Origin: CAYNJG01 sp965216885 | GTDB taxonomy: Bacteria; Planctomycetota; Planctomycetia; Pirellulales; Pirellulaceae | DNA length: 64,000 nucleotides | Direction of reading: 5' to 3' | Assembly: GCA_965216885.1 (NCBI GenBank) | Contig: OZ244209.1 | Location: forward strand, 1,860,001-1,924,000 | In this document: positions 36,028-44,227 of the stretch, in pieces | How the letters are laid out: each line of letters begins with the position of its first letter | How positions within the stretch are numbered: the stretch's first letter is position 1 | Made by a program: the position numbers and the translations under genes | Notes under the pieces: model-generated | The model's input: the letters and a program-made list of their open reading frames with translations, nothing else | What the model was told of the DNA's origin: nothing | Databases searched by the model: none

Positions 36028-37008
36028 TTAGACTTGCGGGCGTTGGATTGCCTGGCGTGTGATCATCAGGTAGGCGAGGCTCCACATCAACGTGATGATG
36101 GGGTATGCCAGGACGAATCCAAGGCAGAACAGGAGGATGCCCCCGAGTCCAACCAGGAACGAGAGAAACCAGAGCAAGATGGATTGCAGCTTGTTGCCCT
36201 CCGTGTAGTCGCCGGCTGCCTTAAAGGCATCCATGATCTGCATATTGCGATCGACGACAAAATAGCCAACTGGCCAGTACTTCACCGCCAGATAGACTCC
36301 GGGCACGATCAGTAACAGCAGGCCAAAGCCGACCATCAGCCCGTATAAAATGTTGGCGACGGCGAAGCGTAGGAACCAGGGGCCACCGGCGAAGAGTTCG
36401 CCATACTCGACATGCCGGCCTCGAGCCAGACCGACGGTGATCAGAATGGTACCGATCGTCATGAACCACTGAAGCCCGACACTAACCAGGTCAATCATCC
36501 CCGAAAGCCCGGGGGAACCGTTTTGTTCGGCGGCGTTGGATAGCGCGGAAAGGATAACGGCGATCAGGAGGAACGTCCCGTGGGTCGTAACAAGCAGTGG
36601 CATGTTCGCCCGAAACATCTCCCAGGCGATTTGCAGCGTCATGCCCGCGTCCAGCTGTCCAAATTGCGTGGAAGCGAGCGGATAGCCTGCTTCTGGCTGT
36701 CCAGAAGACGGAGGCGCCGCGTAGGGATTCACGTCGTCTTGCGCGCCGGCGGAAAATTGGTTGGGCGGTGGCGGTGTCTGCGGGACTTCGCCGGGCGTCT
36801 GTGGTGGATGCCCGTCGCCGGAGGGCGGCTGCGGCGCCATGGGCTGATCGTCAGGCGTCGGCGGGGCAGCTGCGGGTGCCTGATTCACCAGGTTCGCGTC
36901 GATGTCGAAGACCGCGTTGCAATGCGGGCATTTTGCCTGGGCCCCTGCGGCTTCATCGGGGACACGAAGTTTCGCCGAACATTCAGTGCAAAGAACGTCA
37001 ATCGACAC
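36028..37008 (-). CDS. MJ0042-type zinc-ribbon membrane protein
   Basis: 326-residue protein starting with a zinc ribbon (C7/C10 and C27/C30 in CTEC and CPHC), then a Pro/Gln-rich linker (about 45-110), then five or six membrane helices in the rest (ILTTVG.., NILYGLMVGFGLLLLIVPGVY, LVGLGGILLFCLGFVL). The overall layout matches planctomycete zinc-ribbon plus DUF975-like membrane proteins of unknown function. It starts with GTG at 37008, with GAGGA 6 nt upstream. It faces against all its neighbours and sits inside the MoxR locus, so it and the repeat array look like a later insertion into a once continuous series. Confidence 0.8.
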   Translation of the reverse strand: MSIDVLCTECSAKLRVPDEAAGAQAKCPHCNAVFDIDANLVNQAPAAAPPTPDDQPMAPQPPSGDGHPPQTPGEVPQTPPPPNQFSAGAQDDVNPYAAPPSSGQPEAGYPLASTQFGQLDAGMTLQIAWEMFRANMPLLVTTHGTFLLIAVILSALSNAAEQNGSPGLSGMIDLVSVGLQWFMTIGTILITVGLARGRHVEYGELFAGGPWFLRFAVANILYGLMVGFGLLLLIVPGVYLAVKYWPVGYFVVDRNMQIMDAFKAAGDYTEGNKLQSILLWFLSFLVGLGGILLFCLGFVLAYPIITLMWSLAYLMITRQAIQRPQV

Positions 37009-37243
37009 GGTTTTTCCTCAAACCAGGCGTGGAATCAGTTTCAACACAACGCTGCCGTCACGCGGGAGACTACAATACGGGACGTCAGTGCCGGCCCCGC
37101 CTGTAAAACTTGTATCAAGCAGTCTCTCATCAACAACGATCTGCGATCATAATGCATGATCTGGGTTCACACGATCCGTCGCCAAACTGGTACCGTATCA
37201 GAACCGTGAACGTTATCCCATTATTCGCTCGCCGCCTTCGAAT

Positions 37244-39421
37244 ATGTCACCCAGTTTTCTCAATACTCCATTAATCCTTGCGTTAAGCGTCGGGCTGGTA
37301 CTGCTGACCGCGTGGCTGGCGTGGCTGGGCTGGCGAAAAAGTGGCTATTCGCCCCGCGTCGGCATTCTTGAACTGATTAGAACCCTGATCGTGGCGATGG
37401 TGGCGATCACGTTTAATCAGCCGGAATGGTTGATGACCTATCAGCCGACGGAGCGCCCCACGTTACTGGTTCTGGCGGACGAATCGGGCAGCATGGAGAC
37501 GAAGGACGTCGTGCAGGACGGCGGCCCGATCAGTCGTCGTGAATTTGTCGCTCCGCTAGTCGCCGATGATGTCTGGGAGGAAGCCCGCAAGACGATGGAC
37601 GTCGTTGTCGAGCCATTCAGTTCGACGCTGGATATTCCGACCGCCGGCAGCGATCTGAATCACGCGCTCACGTCGGCCATGAAGAATCATGAAAACCTGC
37701 GGGGCATCGTCCTGCTGTCGGACGGGGACTGGAACCTTGGCGAACCGCCGGCCAACACGGCCAGCCGCCTGCGTTTGAACAAGAGTCCTGTTTGGTCAAT
37801 CGTCGCGGGCAGCGAGTCCAAGCTGCCGGACATTGTGTTGGAACGGTTCGATGTGCCGACGTTCGGTGTGGTCACAAAACCCATGCGACTTCCGTTTGTC
37901 GTGAGTAGCTCTTTGCCACGCGAAGTGCGCACCGACGTTGTGCTGGAGGTTTCCACTGGCGAAAAGGTGACGCGTCAGATCACCATTCCGCCGATGGGTA
38001 CCGTCGAGGACTCCCTGTTGTGGAAGCCGATGCGGACTGGCGAATCGACGTTGTTGGTGCACGTTCCAAATCAGCCGGGCGAGCTGGTGGAAGACAACAA
38101 TTCACGCGTGGTGCCGATCCCAATTCGGGAAGAGGCCATCAAGGTGCTACTGATTGAGTCGTTTCCTCGTTGGGAGTATCGCTACATTCGCAACGCTTTG
38201 GAGCGGGATCCCGGCGTAGAAGTTAATTGCCTGCTGTTTCATCCGGGGCTTTCGAAAACGGGCGGTGGCCGAGGTTACATCAAGACGTTCCCGGCAACGC
38301 TAGAGGAACTCCTCAAGTATGACGTGGTGTTGCTGGGCGATGTTGGTGTTGGTGAAAGTGGGCTGACGCTTGAGCAATGTCGGTTGTTGAAGGGGTTGGT
38401 CAGTTCGCAGGCCAGCGGGCTCATTCTGATGCCCGGGATGCGAGGCGGACACCTTTCGCTGGCGGATACCGAGCTGGACGAGCTGTATCCGGTCGTGCTC
38501 GATCCCAGTCAACTACGCGGTTGGGGCTCACGCGAGCCATCGCAATTCGAGCTGACGGAAACCGGGCGGCTGAGTCTGCTGACGAAGTTGGAAGACGATG
38601 AAGGCGACAACGCTCGACTATGGGAGACGCTTCCGGGCTTCCATTGGTATGCGGCCGCGCTGCGAGCCAAAGCCGGTACCGAAGTGCTGGCTACGCACAA
38701 AACCGAAATGGGGCCACGGGGTCGAATTCCACTGCTGGTAACAAAGACCTACGGTACCGGTAAGGTGCTCTTCATGGGGACGGACGCGGCGTGGCGTTGG
38801 CGAAAGGGAGTTGAGGACAAGTACCACTATCGTTTCTGGGGTCAGGTGGCGCGTTGGATGTCGTACCAGCGGAACATCGCGCAGGGCGATCGCATGCGGC
38901 TCTTCTATTCTCCGGATAGACCGCTGACCGATACCGTGGTGACCTTGAACGCGAACGTGGTCAGTAAATCAGGCGAGCCACTTGAGTCGGGCAACGTAAC
39001 GGTTCAGGCGATTTCAGCCTCGGGCGAATCGCAGACGATCCGCTTGAAAGCCAACGACGACGAGTGGGGCTTGTTCTCCGGATCATTTACTCCAACGGAA
39101 CGTGGCGAGTACCGCATGGTTTTGGCATGCCAGGAAAACGATTCGACGCTGGAGACCAAACTGTCCGTTCAGGGGCTCGATCGCGAACGCATTGGTCAGC
39201 CGGCTCGAGCGGATGTGCTGGACGAGATCGCACGCGTGTCGGGCGGGAAGATGGTTCAGGCCGAGCAGTTGAAACAGCTGGTGGACGAGATTCAATCGTT
39301 GCCGGAACCCGACCCGCTGGTGCGAAGATTACGATTGTGGAGCAACCCATTTTGGGCCGGTTCGATTGTCCTGCTGTTAGGGATCTTCTGGTCGGGGCGC
39401 AAGATGGCCGGCCAGGTGTAG
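37244..39421 (+). CDS. VWA / glutamine-amidotransferase-fold membrane protein
   Basis: 725-residue membrane protein of the MoxR locus. Two N-terminal helices (LILALSVGLVLLTAWLAWL; LIRTLIVAMVAITF) precede a VWA-like domain with metal site DESGS (79-83). The middle part (about 290-460) contains VLLIESFPRWEYRYIRNAL and YDVVLLGDVGVGESGLTLEQC, the pattern of class-I amidotransferase-like folds lacking an obvious catalytic Cys. Immunoglobulin-like strands and a C-terminal helix (WAGSIVLLLGIFW) follow. It belongs with the BatA-like gene by architecture. Its own promoter must lie in 37009-37243, the short divergent gap to the zinc-ribbon gene. Confidence 0.88.
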   Translation: MSPSFLNTPLILALSVGLVLLTAWLAWLGWRKSGYSPRVGILELIRTLIVAMVAITFNQPEWLMTYQPTERPTLLVLADESGSMETKDVVQDGGPISRREFVAPLVADDVWEEARKTMDVVVEPFSSTLDIPTAGSDLNHALTSAMKNHENLRGIVLLSDGDWNLGEPPANTASRLRLNKSPVWSIVAGSESKLPDIVLERFDVPTFGVVTKPMRLPFVVSSSLPREVRTDVVLEVSTGEKVTRQITIPPMGTVEDSLLWKPMRTGESTLLVHVPNQPGELVEDNNSRVVPIPIREEAIKVLLIESFPRWEYRYIRNALERDPGVEVNCLLFHPGLSKTGGGRGYIKTFPATLEELLKYDVVLLGDVGVGESGLTLEQCRLLKGLVSSQASGLILMPGMRGGHLSLADTELDELYPVVLDPSQLRGWGSREPSQFELTETGRLSLLTKLEDDEGDNARLWETLPGFHWYAAALRAKAGTEVLATHKTEMGPRGRIPLLVTKTYGTGKVLFMGTDAAWRWRKGVEDKYHYRFWGQVARWMSYQRNIAQGDRMRLFYSPDRPLTDTVVTLNANVVSKSGEPLESGNVTVQAISASGESQTIRLKANDDEWGLFSGSFTPTERGEYRMVLACQENDSTLETKLSVQGLDRERIGQPARADVLDEIARVSGGKMVQAEQLKQLVDEIQSLPEPDPLVRRLRLWSNPFWAGSIVLLLGIFWSGRKMAGQV

Positions 39422-39824
39422 GTCGGGGGTCTGCTTTAGGACGGTCACCGATCATCGACGATCCGTCTGCAGTTGCGGTACGCGTGAACGCCGTTGACTT
39501 CGCTCGCTGGGAAAATGCCCCACGCTGATTCCTTGCTGTCAAGATCGATAAGCAATGCGTTTCGGGCGAACTAGTTCCGTAACTTTGTGTTTGCGGTGGC
39601 ATAATCTCGCGGAAAACGCTTCAACGGTCGAATACCTGTTTCGACCGCCCCGTCGAGTTCGTAAGATGGTGGGGTTGTGAACAGAGCATCTATTTAGTCT
39701 GCGCCGAAAGTGGAGTGACCGCTTCGGCGGCTTCTGAATCGAACGTCGTCGCAGAGGCGATGCGTGTTCACTCGTCCATCCGAGGTACGGACCATTCGAC
39801 GGACACACGGAACCAGGGGTTTGC
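39422..39824. other. 403-bp intergenic stretch, no gene seen
   Basis: Gap between the VWA protein and the DUF4175-like gene. No conserved frame with coding character is visible on either strand. A CATAAT at 39600-39605 could be a -10 box, but no matching -35 was found. It marks a possible break in the operon. Confidence 0.5.
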
Positions 39825-42536
39825 ATGAACAAAAACCAACTTCATCAGCGGCTGGCGATTCCCGTCGGAACGCGGAACAAACTGGACGAGTTTAGGAAGC
39901 GTGTCTGGAAGATCAAGGTCATCGAAGGGCTTTGTGCGGCCGCGTTTGGTTTGCTGATCACCTACCTGTTAGTGTTCATCGCCGATCGATTCATCGACAC
40001 GCCCGTTTGGCTGCGTGCGACATTGCTGTTGGCGGGTGCCGCGGGGCTTGGGATCTGGTTCCCTTTGAAATGTCACCGTTGGGTTTGGCAAACGCGTCGC
40101 TTCGATCAACTGGCGCGATTGTTGAAGCATCGCATGCCGCGACTGTCGGATCGCATGTTGGGAATCATCGAGCTGGCGCAGAACGATGTCGAACAACAAC
40201 GGTCGGCTCAGCTTTGCGAAGCGGCACTGCGGCAGGTTGATGAAGACATCAAAGACAAGTCCTTCGTGGACGCAGTCCCCAATCCGCGACACCGCGCATG
40301 GGCGTGGGCGGCGGGGGTGCCGTGTGCGATTGCGTTGGCGGCTTTGCTGCTGGTTCCTTCCGCCGGCTTGAATGCGTTGCAGAGATGGTTCAATCCTTGG
40401 GGAGCAACGGAACGGTACACGTTTGCTCAACTGGATAATTTGCCAGAGCGTCTGGTCGTTCCCTATTCCGAAGATTTTCAGTTGTCGGCCAAGGTGTCGG
40501 AGGAATCCGCTTGGGCACCGTCGAAGGCCGTGGCGAAGATTGGCAAGCAGCCGGAAGTACAAGTCGATCTGACGGGCAATGAATACTCGTTCACGCTGCC
40601 TCCGCAGAAGAAAGACGGAGTGATCAGTCTCACGGTCGGTGATTCCCGAACGACGATTCCGGTCGAGCCCAAACTGCGACCGGAACTTACCGAGCTCGTC
40701 GCAAATATTCGACTACCGGAGTATCTGCAATACAACACAACCCTTTCACGGGACGCTCGCGGCGGCAGTGTCTCGGTGGTCAAAGGCAGTTACGCGGAGC
40801 TGGTGGCCACCGCGTCTCGCGAGTTGGTGTCAGCAACGCTCAATGGTGAGAAGCAGACCGTCAAGGAACGGACGATTCTGACGTCGGCGAAGGTCGTCAA
40901 TGAATCTGGCAAGCTGGAGCTGAGTTGGGCGGACGAATATGGACTCACCGCGAAACAGCCGTTCGAATTGCGGTTGGAAGCCAACGAAGATCAGCCGCCC
41001 ACCGTTTTGTGCAGCCAGCTCAACCGGCAGCAGGTCGTGATGGTCGACGAAGTTTTGACGTTCGATGTGACGGCTGACGACGATTTTGGCTGCAAGGAAA
41101 TCGGGATCCAGTGGCTGGGTCTCGAAGATCCTCTGACGAACCCGCAACCGGCAAAGGGTGAGGCGGTCATCGCATTGGGAGCTCCCGAGGCGAGCGAACT
41201 GAAGGCCACGGCCACGTTCAGCCCTGCTCGTGAGGGCATCGCACCGCAGACCTTGCAGATTCGACTGTACACGGTCGACTATTTGCCGACCCGCGAGCGA
41301 ATCTATTCGCCGCCATATACGCTCTTTGTGTTGAGTCCACAGGATCACGCGAATTGGCTGACCGAACAGCTACGACGCTGGTCGCGAAAAGCCCAGCAAG
41401 TCTACGAGCGGGAGAATCAGCTCTACGAAGAGAATAAGGCGATTCGGGCGCTGCCTAAGGAAGAACTCACCAACCGGGAGACTCGGGATCGCATCGAGAC
41501 GCAGGCGGCGGCGGAAAGTGCCAATGCCCGGCAGTTGGCCACGGTTTCTGCGACGGGGAAGCAACTTATCAAGGAAGCGTCTCGCAACGACCAATTCAAC
41601 GTAATGACGATGGAGGGTCTCGCGGAGATGGTGAAGACGCTCGACGAGCTTTCCAGGAACCGCATGCCCTCGGTTGCCGATTTGCTGAAGACGGCTGCGA
41701 AGGCTCCCGACAATTCATCGGATTCAAAAGCAGGCGAGGACGGCAAATCGGGTGACAAGCCCAAGGGGCCGCAGGTTGGAAACAACCGTGACCCCAACAA
41801 CAGGTCCAACGGCAAATCCGAGGAATCGGAATCCGAGGATGACAAACCGGCACCGTCGATTTCGGATATCGAATCGTCGATGAACAAGGCGGACGACGAA
41901 GAAGCGTCCGAAGACGAAGAAGGGAAAAAGAAGAAGCCCGAAAAAGGCGGTAGCAAACTGGGGCTGGTTTCGACGACCGTTCTGGGCGGCGGGCCGAAGC
42001 AGAAGCCGCCTCCCGAAGAAGAACAGGAAGAAGAATCGCTGGAGGAAAAACTGGATGAGGCGATCGAAGAGCAGGAGAATCTGCTGGACGAATTCGCCAG
42101 GATTGCAGAGGAGCTTCAGCGGATTCTGGACAACCTTGAAGGGAGTACCTTCGTAAAGCGGCTGAAGGCGGCGTCCCGTAGACAGCTTCAGGTGGCCGAC
42201 GAGCTGAACGATTCGCTGGCGGAAAAGTTCGGTCGAAGGACAAGTCAGCTGACGCCGAATCAAGTGGACACTTCTAACGAGGTGGCCGACCGAGAGAAGG
42301 CGGAAAGCGAGAATCTGGCAACAATTCAATCAGATCTCGAGGCCTACTATAGTCGTGTGCAGCAGGGTAAGTTTCGCACGGTGATCGGCGAGATGGATTC
42401 GCTGTCGGTTTCCACTCGACTCGAAAAACTCTCTGGGCTTGTGAGTGATAACCTCCATGGGCAGTCCATCGCCCACGCCGAATTTTGGGCGGACACGTTC
42501 GATAGGTGGGCCGAACAGTTAGTAGGCCCTGGCTGA
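39825..42536 (+). CDS. DUF4175-like coiled-coil membrane protein, N-terminal part (ends at in-frame UGA)
   Basis: 903 residues. Two N-terminal helices (LCAAAFGLLITYLLVFIAD; LRATLLLAGAAGLGIWFPL) and a third near 165 (WAAGVPCAIALAALLLVPS) anchor it in the inner membrane. Beta-rich repeats follow (about 200-510), then long charged coiled coils and an acidic low-complexity linker (EDEEGKKKKPEKGG) to residue 903. This matches large DUF4175-like proteins in planctomycete MoxR loci. The frame ends at TGA 42534-42536, but translation stays open in the same frame beyond it and continues smoothly into the next coding region, so the gene may be a single longer one; see findings. Confidence 0.85.
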   Translation: MNKNQLHQRLAIPVGTRNKLDEFRKRVWKIKVIEGLCAAAFGLLITYLLVFIADRFIDTPVWLRATLLLAGAAGLGIWFPLKCHRWVWQTRRFDQLARLLKHRMPRLSDRMLGIIELAQNDVEQQRSAQLCEAALRQVDEDIKDKSFVDAVPNPRHRAWAWAAGVPCAIALAALLLVPSAGLNALQRWFNPWGATERYTFAQLDNLPERLVVPYSEDFQLSAKVSEESAWAPSKAVAKIGKQPEVQVDLTGNEYSFTLPPQKKDGVISLTVGDSRTTIPVEPKLRPELTELVANIRLPEYLQYNTTLSRDARGGSVSVVKGSYAELVATASRELVSATLNGEKQTVKERTILTSAKVVNESGKLELSWADEYGLTAKQPFELRLEANEDQPPTVLCSQLNRQQVVMVDEVLTFDVTADDDFGCKEIGIQWLGLEDPLTNPQPAKGEAVIALGAPEASELKATATFSPAREGIAPQTLQIRLYTVDYLPTRERIYSPPYTLFVLSPQDHANWLTEQLRRWSRKAQQVYERENQLYEENKAIRALPKEELTNRETRDRIETQAAAESANARQLATVSATGKQLIKEASRNDQFNVMTMEGLAEMVKTLDELSRNRMPSVADLLKTAAKAPDNSSDSKAGEDGKSGDKPKGPQVGNNRDPNNRSNGKSEESESEDDKPAPSISDIESSMNKADDEEASEDEEGKKKKPEKGGSKLGLVSTTVLGGGPKQKPPPEEEQEEESLEEKLDEAIEEQENLLDEFARIAEELQRILDNLEGSTFVKRLKAASRRQLQVADELNDSLAEKFGRRTSQLTPNQVDTSNEVADREKAESENLATIQSDLEAYYSRVQQGKFRTVIGEMDSLSVSTRLEKLSGLVSDNLHGQSIAHAEFWADTFDRWAEQLVGPG

Positions 42537-42575
42537 CCGAACGGGGGCTCGGCACCGGGCTCCAAAGGTGACAGT

Positions 42576-43163
42576 TTGTCGCCAACGATTGTTCTGAACG
42601 TCATGAAGATCCTCGAGAAAGAAGTTGGACTGCGAGATGAAACTCGCGGCACGGATCAGGCCCGTGATGCAATGGGACTGGAGAAGTATTCGGAACGCGC
42701 GAACGCGCTGGCCGGTACTCAGGTCGAAATCAATCAGATGACGCAAGATACGCTCAAGGAGATTGCGGATCTGGAACTGGAGAAGGGCGCGTCCTTCCCC
42801 AAGGAGACGCAGTTGCTTCGCCAGGTTTCAACCATCATGGGCGAGGTCGAAGGCTTACTAGCAGAGCCCAACACGGGGCCGGCAACGATTGCTGCGGAAA
42901 CCGAGATTATCGAGCTTCTTTTGCAGGTGCAGCGGAAGCAGCCACCCAAGAAGAACTCGAAGGGCGGCAGTGGCAATAATCCAAACGGCGGTGGCGAAGG
43001 TGATACCGAAGAGTCCGCTTTGGCCCTGCTGGGACGCGGTGACGAACAGAATTCGCAGCGCGTGGATCGGGTGAGTGAAGCTGCGACGGGTACCGTTGGT
43101 AGTGGATTCCCGGCGGAATATCGATCCGGTCTGGACGCGTACTTTGGCGAGCTTGAGAAGTAA
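42576..43163 (+). CDS. Coiled-coil protein, probable C-terminal part of the preceding gene
   Basis: Up to 195 residues from TTG 42576, in the same frame as the DUF4175-like gene and separated from its TGA by only 13 sense codons. The protein is helical (IVLNVMKILEKEVGLRDETR, MTQDTLKEIADLELEKG), then Gly/Asn-rich, and ends with YRSGLDAYFGELEK. An AGGTGA ribosome-like site sits 4 nt before the TTG, so independent initiation is possible. The alternative is that this is the C-terminus of a roughly 1112-residue protein interrupted by a nonsense codon or a sequencing error. The next gene begins 5 bp after its stop. Confidence 0.65.
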   Translation: MSPTIVLNVMKILEKEVGLRDETRGTDQARDAMGLEKYSERANALAGTQVEINQMTQDTLKEIADLELEKGASFPKETQLLRQVSTIMGEVEGLLAEPNTGPATIAAETEIIELLLQVQRKQPPKKNSKGGSGNNPNGGGEGDTEESALALLGRGDEQNSQRVDRVSEAATGTVGSGFPAEYRSGLDAYFGELEK

Positions 43164-43168
43164 TCGTG

Positions 43169-44215
43169 ATGAATCGCTGTGCAAAGACCGGCTTCCTTTT
43201 GATCCTGCTGGGGCAATGCCTGCACGCTCAGGTACCAGGGATTGGTTCCGCGATTCGCTATGGCGAGCAAGTGCCGGCCGAGGTCGAACAGGTCTATGAT
43301 CGCGGATTGCAGTTTCTGTCTCAAACGCAGAAGCAGGATGGCAGTTGGTATGCCGAACAGAAGGGCAGCGCCATTACCGGGCTGTGCGTGATGGCATTTC
43401 TGGCTCATGGTGAAGATCCCAACTTCGGGCGCTACAGCCAGAACATCCGGAAGGGTGTGCGGCACATTGTCGAGGAACAGGACACCAACACTGGTTATCT
43501 TGGCGGCAGCATGTATCACCATGGGTTTGCCATGTTGTCGCTGGCCGAGGCGTACGGCGCCATCGACGAAACGCTGTTATGGGGAAGTGGCCAGGAAGCT
43601 GGTCGCGAACGCTCGATAGGTTCCGCGTTGGAGCTGGCGGTGCGGTGTTCCATGACGGCACAGAAGAAGAACGGATTGGGCGGCTGGCGTTACTCTCCCA
43701 ATGCCTCGGATGCGGATACGTCGGTATCGGGCGCCGTATTGATGGGGCTTCTTGCCGCGCGAAATGCTGGCATCGAGGTGCCGGACAAGGTCATCGACAA
43801 CGCGTTGAACTACTTCCGAGCCCGCACACGATCCAACGGCTCGGTGGACTACTCGAGCAGTATGGGTGGCTTCAGCGATTCGATGAACCGATCGGCCATT
43901 ACGACGCTCGTCTATTCCATCGGGAAGCGGAAAGGCTGGAAGGAATTCGATTCGACGATGACTTACATCTCGGACCGCAGCGATCACAAGGCTTCCTCGC
44001 ATCCCAGCTACTTCCGCTACTACATGGCGCAGGCGTTATTCCAGGGCGACTTTGAAGCGTGGAAACGTTGGAAAGCGGAAAACAATCTGCTGATTCGCAG
44101 TCTTCAGAGAGCAGACGGTAGTGTCGACGCGACCTACGGAAAGGCGTACGGAACCGCGATGGCGTTGCTTTCTCTGGCGCTGGAATACCGATTCTTGCCG
44201 ATCTACGAGCGATAA
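43169..44215 (+). CDS. Secreted toroid-fold protein (prenyltransferase/squalene-cyclase repeat)
   Basis: 348-residue exported protein with a signal peptide ending near QCLHAQ. The body has repeated helical hairpins of the alpha/alpha toroid type: GLQFLSQTQKQDGSWY, SAITGLCVMAFLAHG, DADTSVSGAVLMGLLAARNAG, NALNYFRARTRSNGSVDY and SYFRYYMAQALFQGD. Squalene-hopene cyclases and protein prenyltransferases share this fold, but the DxDD catalytic motif of cyclases is absent, so a binding role is more likely. ATG 43169 is preferred to GTG 43166; GAGAAG lies about 8 nt upstream. It is tightly linked to both neighbours in the operon. Confidence 0.82.
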   Translation: MNRCAKTGFLLILLGQCLHAQVPGIGSAIRYGEQVPAEVEQVYDRGLQFLSQTQKQDGSWYAEQKGSAITGLCVMAFLAHGEDPNFGRYSQNIRKGVRHIVEEQDTNTGYLGGSMYHHGFAMLSLAEAYGAIDETLLWGSGQEAGRERSIGSALELAVRCSMTAQKKNGLGGWRYSPNASDADTSVSGAVLMGLLAARNAGIEVPDKVIDNALNYFRARTRSNGSVDYSSSMGGFSDSMNRSAITTLVYSIGKRKGWKEFDSTMTYISDRSDHKASSHPSYFRYYMAQALFQGDFEAWKRWKAENNLLIRSLQRADGSVDATYGKAYGTAMALLSLALEYRFLPIYER

Positions 44216-44227
44216 CCGGAGGCTCCC

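Noticed and set aside
34978..36085. Open frames on both strands through the 73-bp array
   Set aside because: Tandem repeat lacking stops in several frames; no coding evidence.
36580..37159. Plus-strand open frames opposite the zinc-ribbon gene
   Set aside because: They are antisense to a protein with a clear zinc ribbon and membrane helices and have no family resemblance.
39422..39824. Small gene in the gap before the DUF4175-like gene
   Set aside because: The minus-strand frame there has no ribosome site, no recognisable motif and a composition typical of random frames.
42534..42536. Selenocysteine codon in the DUF4175-like protein as the main explanation
   Set aside because: No SECIS-like hairpin was recognised directly after the TGA and no Sec-dependent activity is known for this family; a mutation, error or split gene is simpler.
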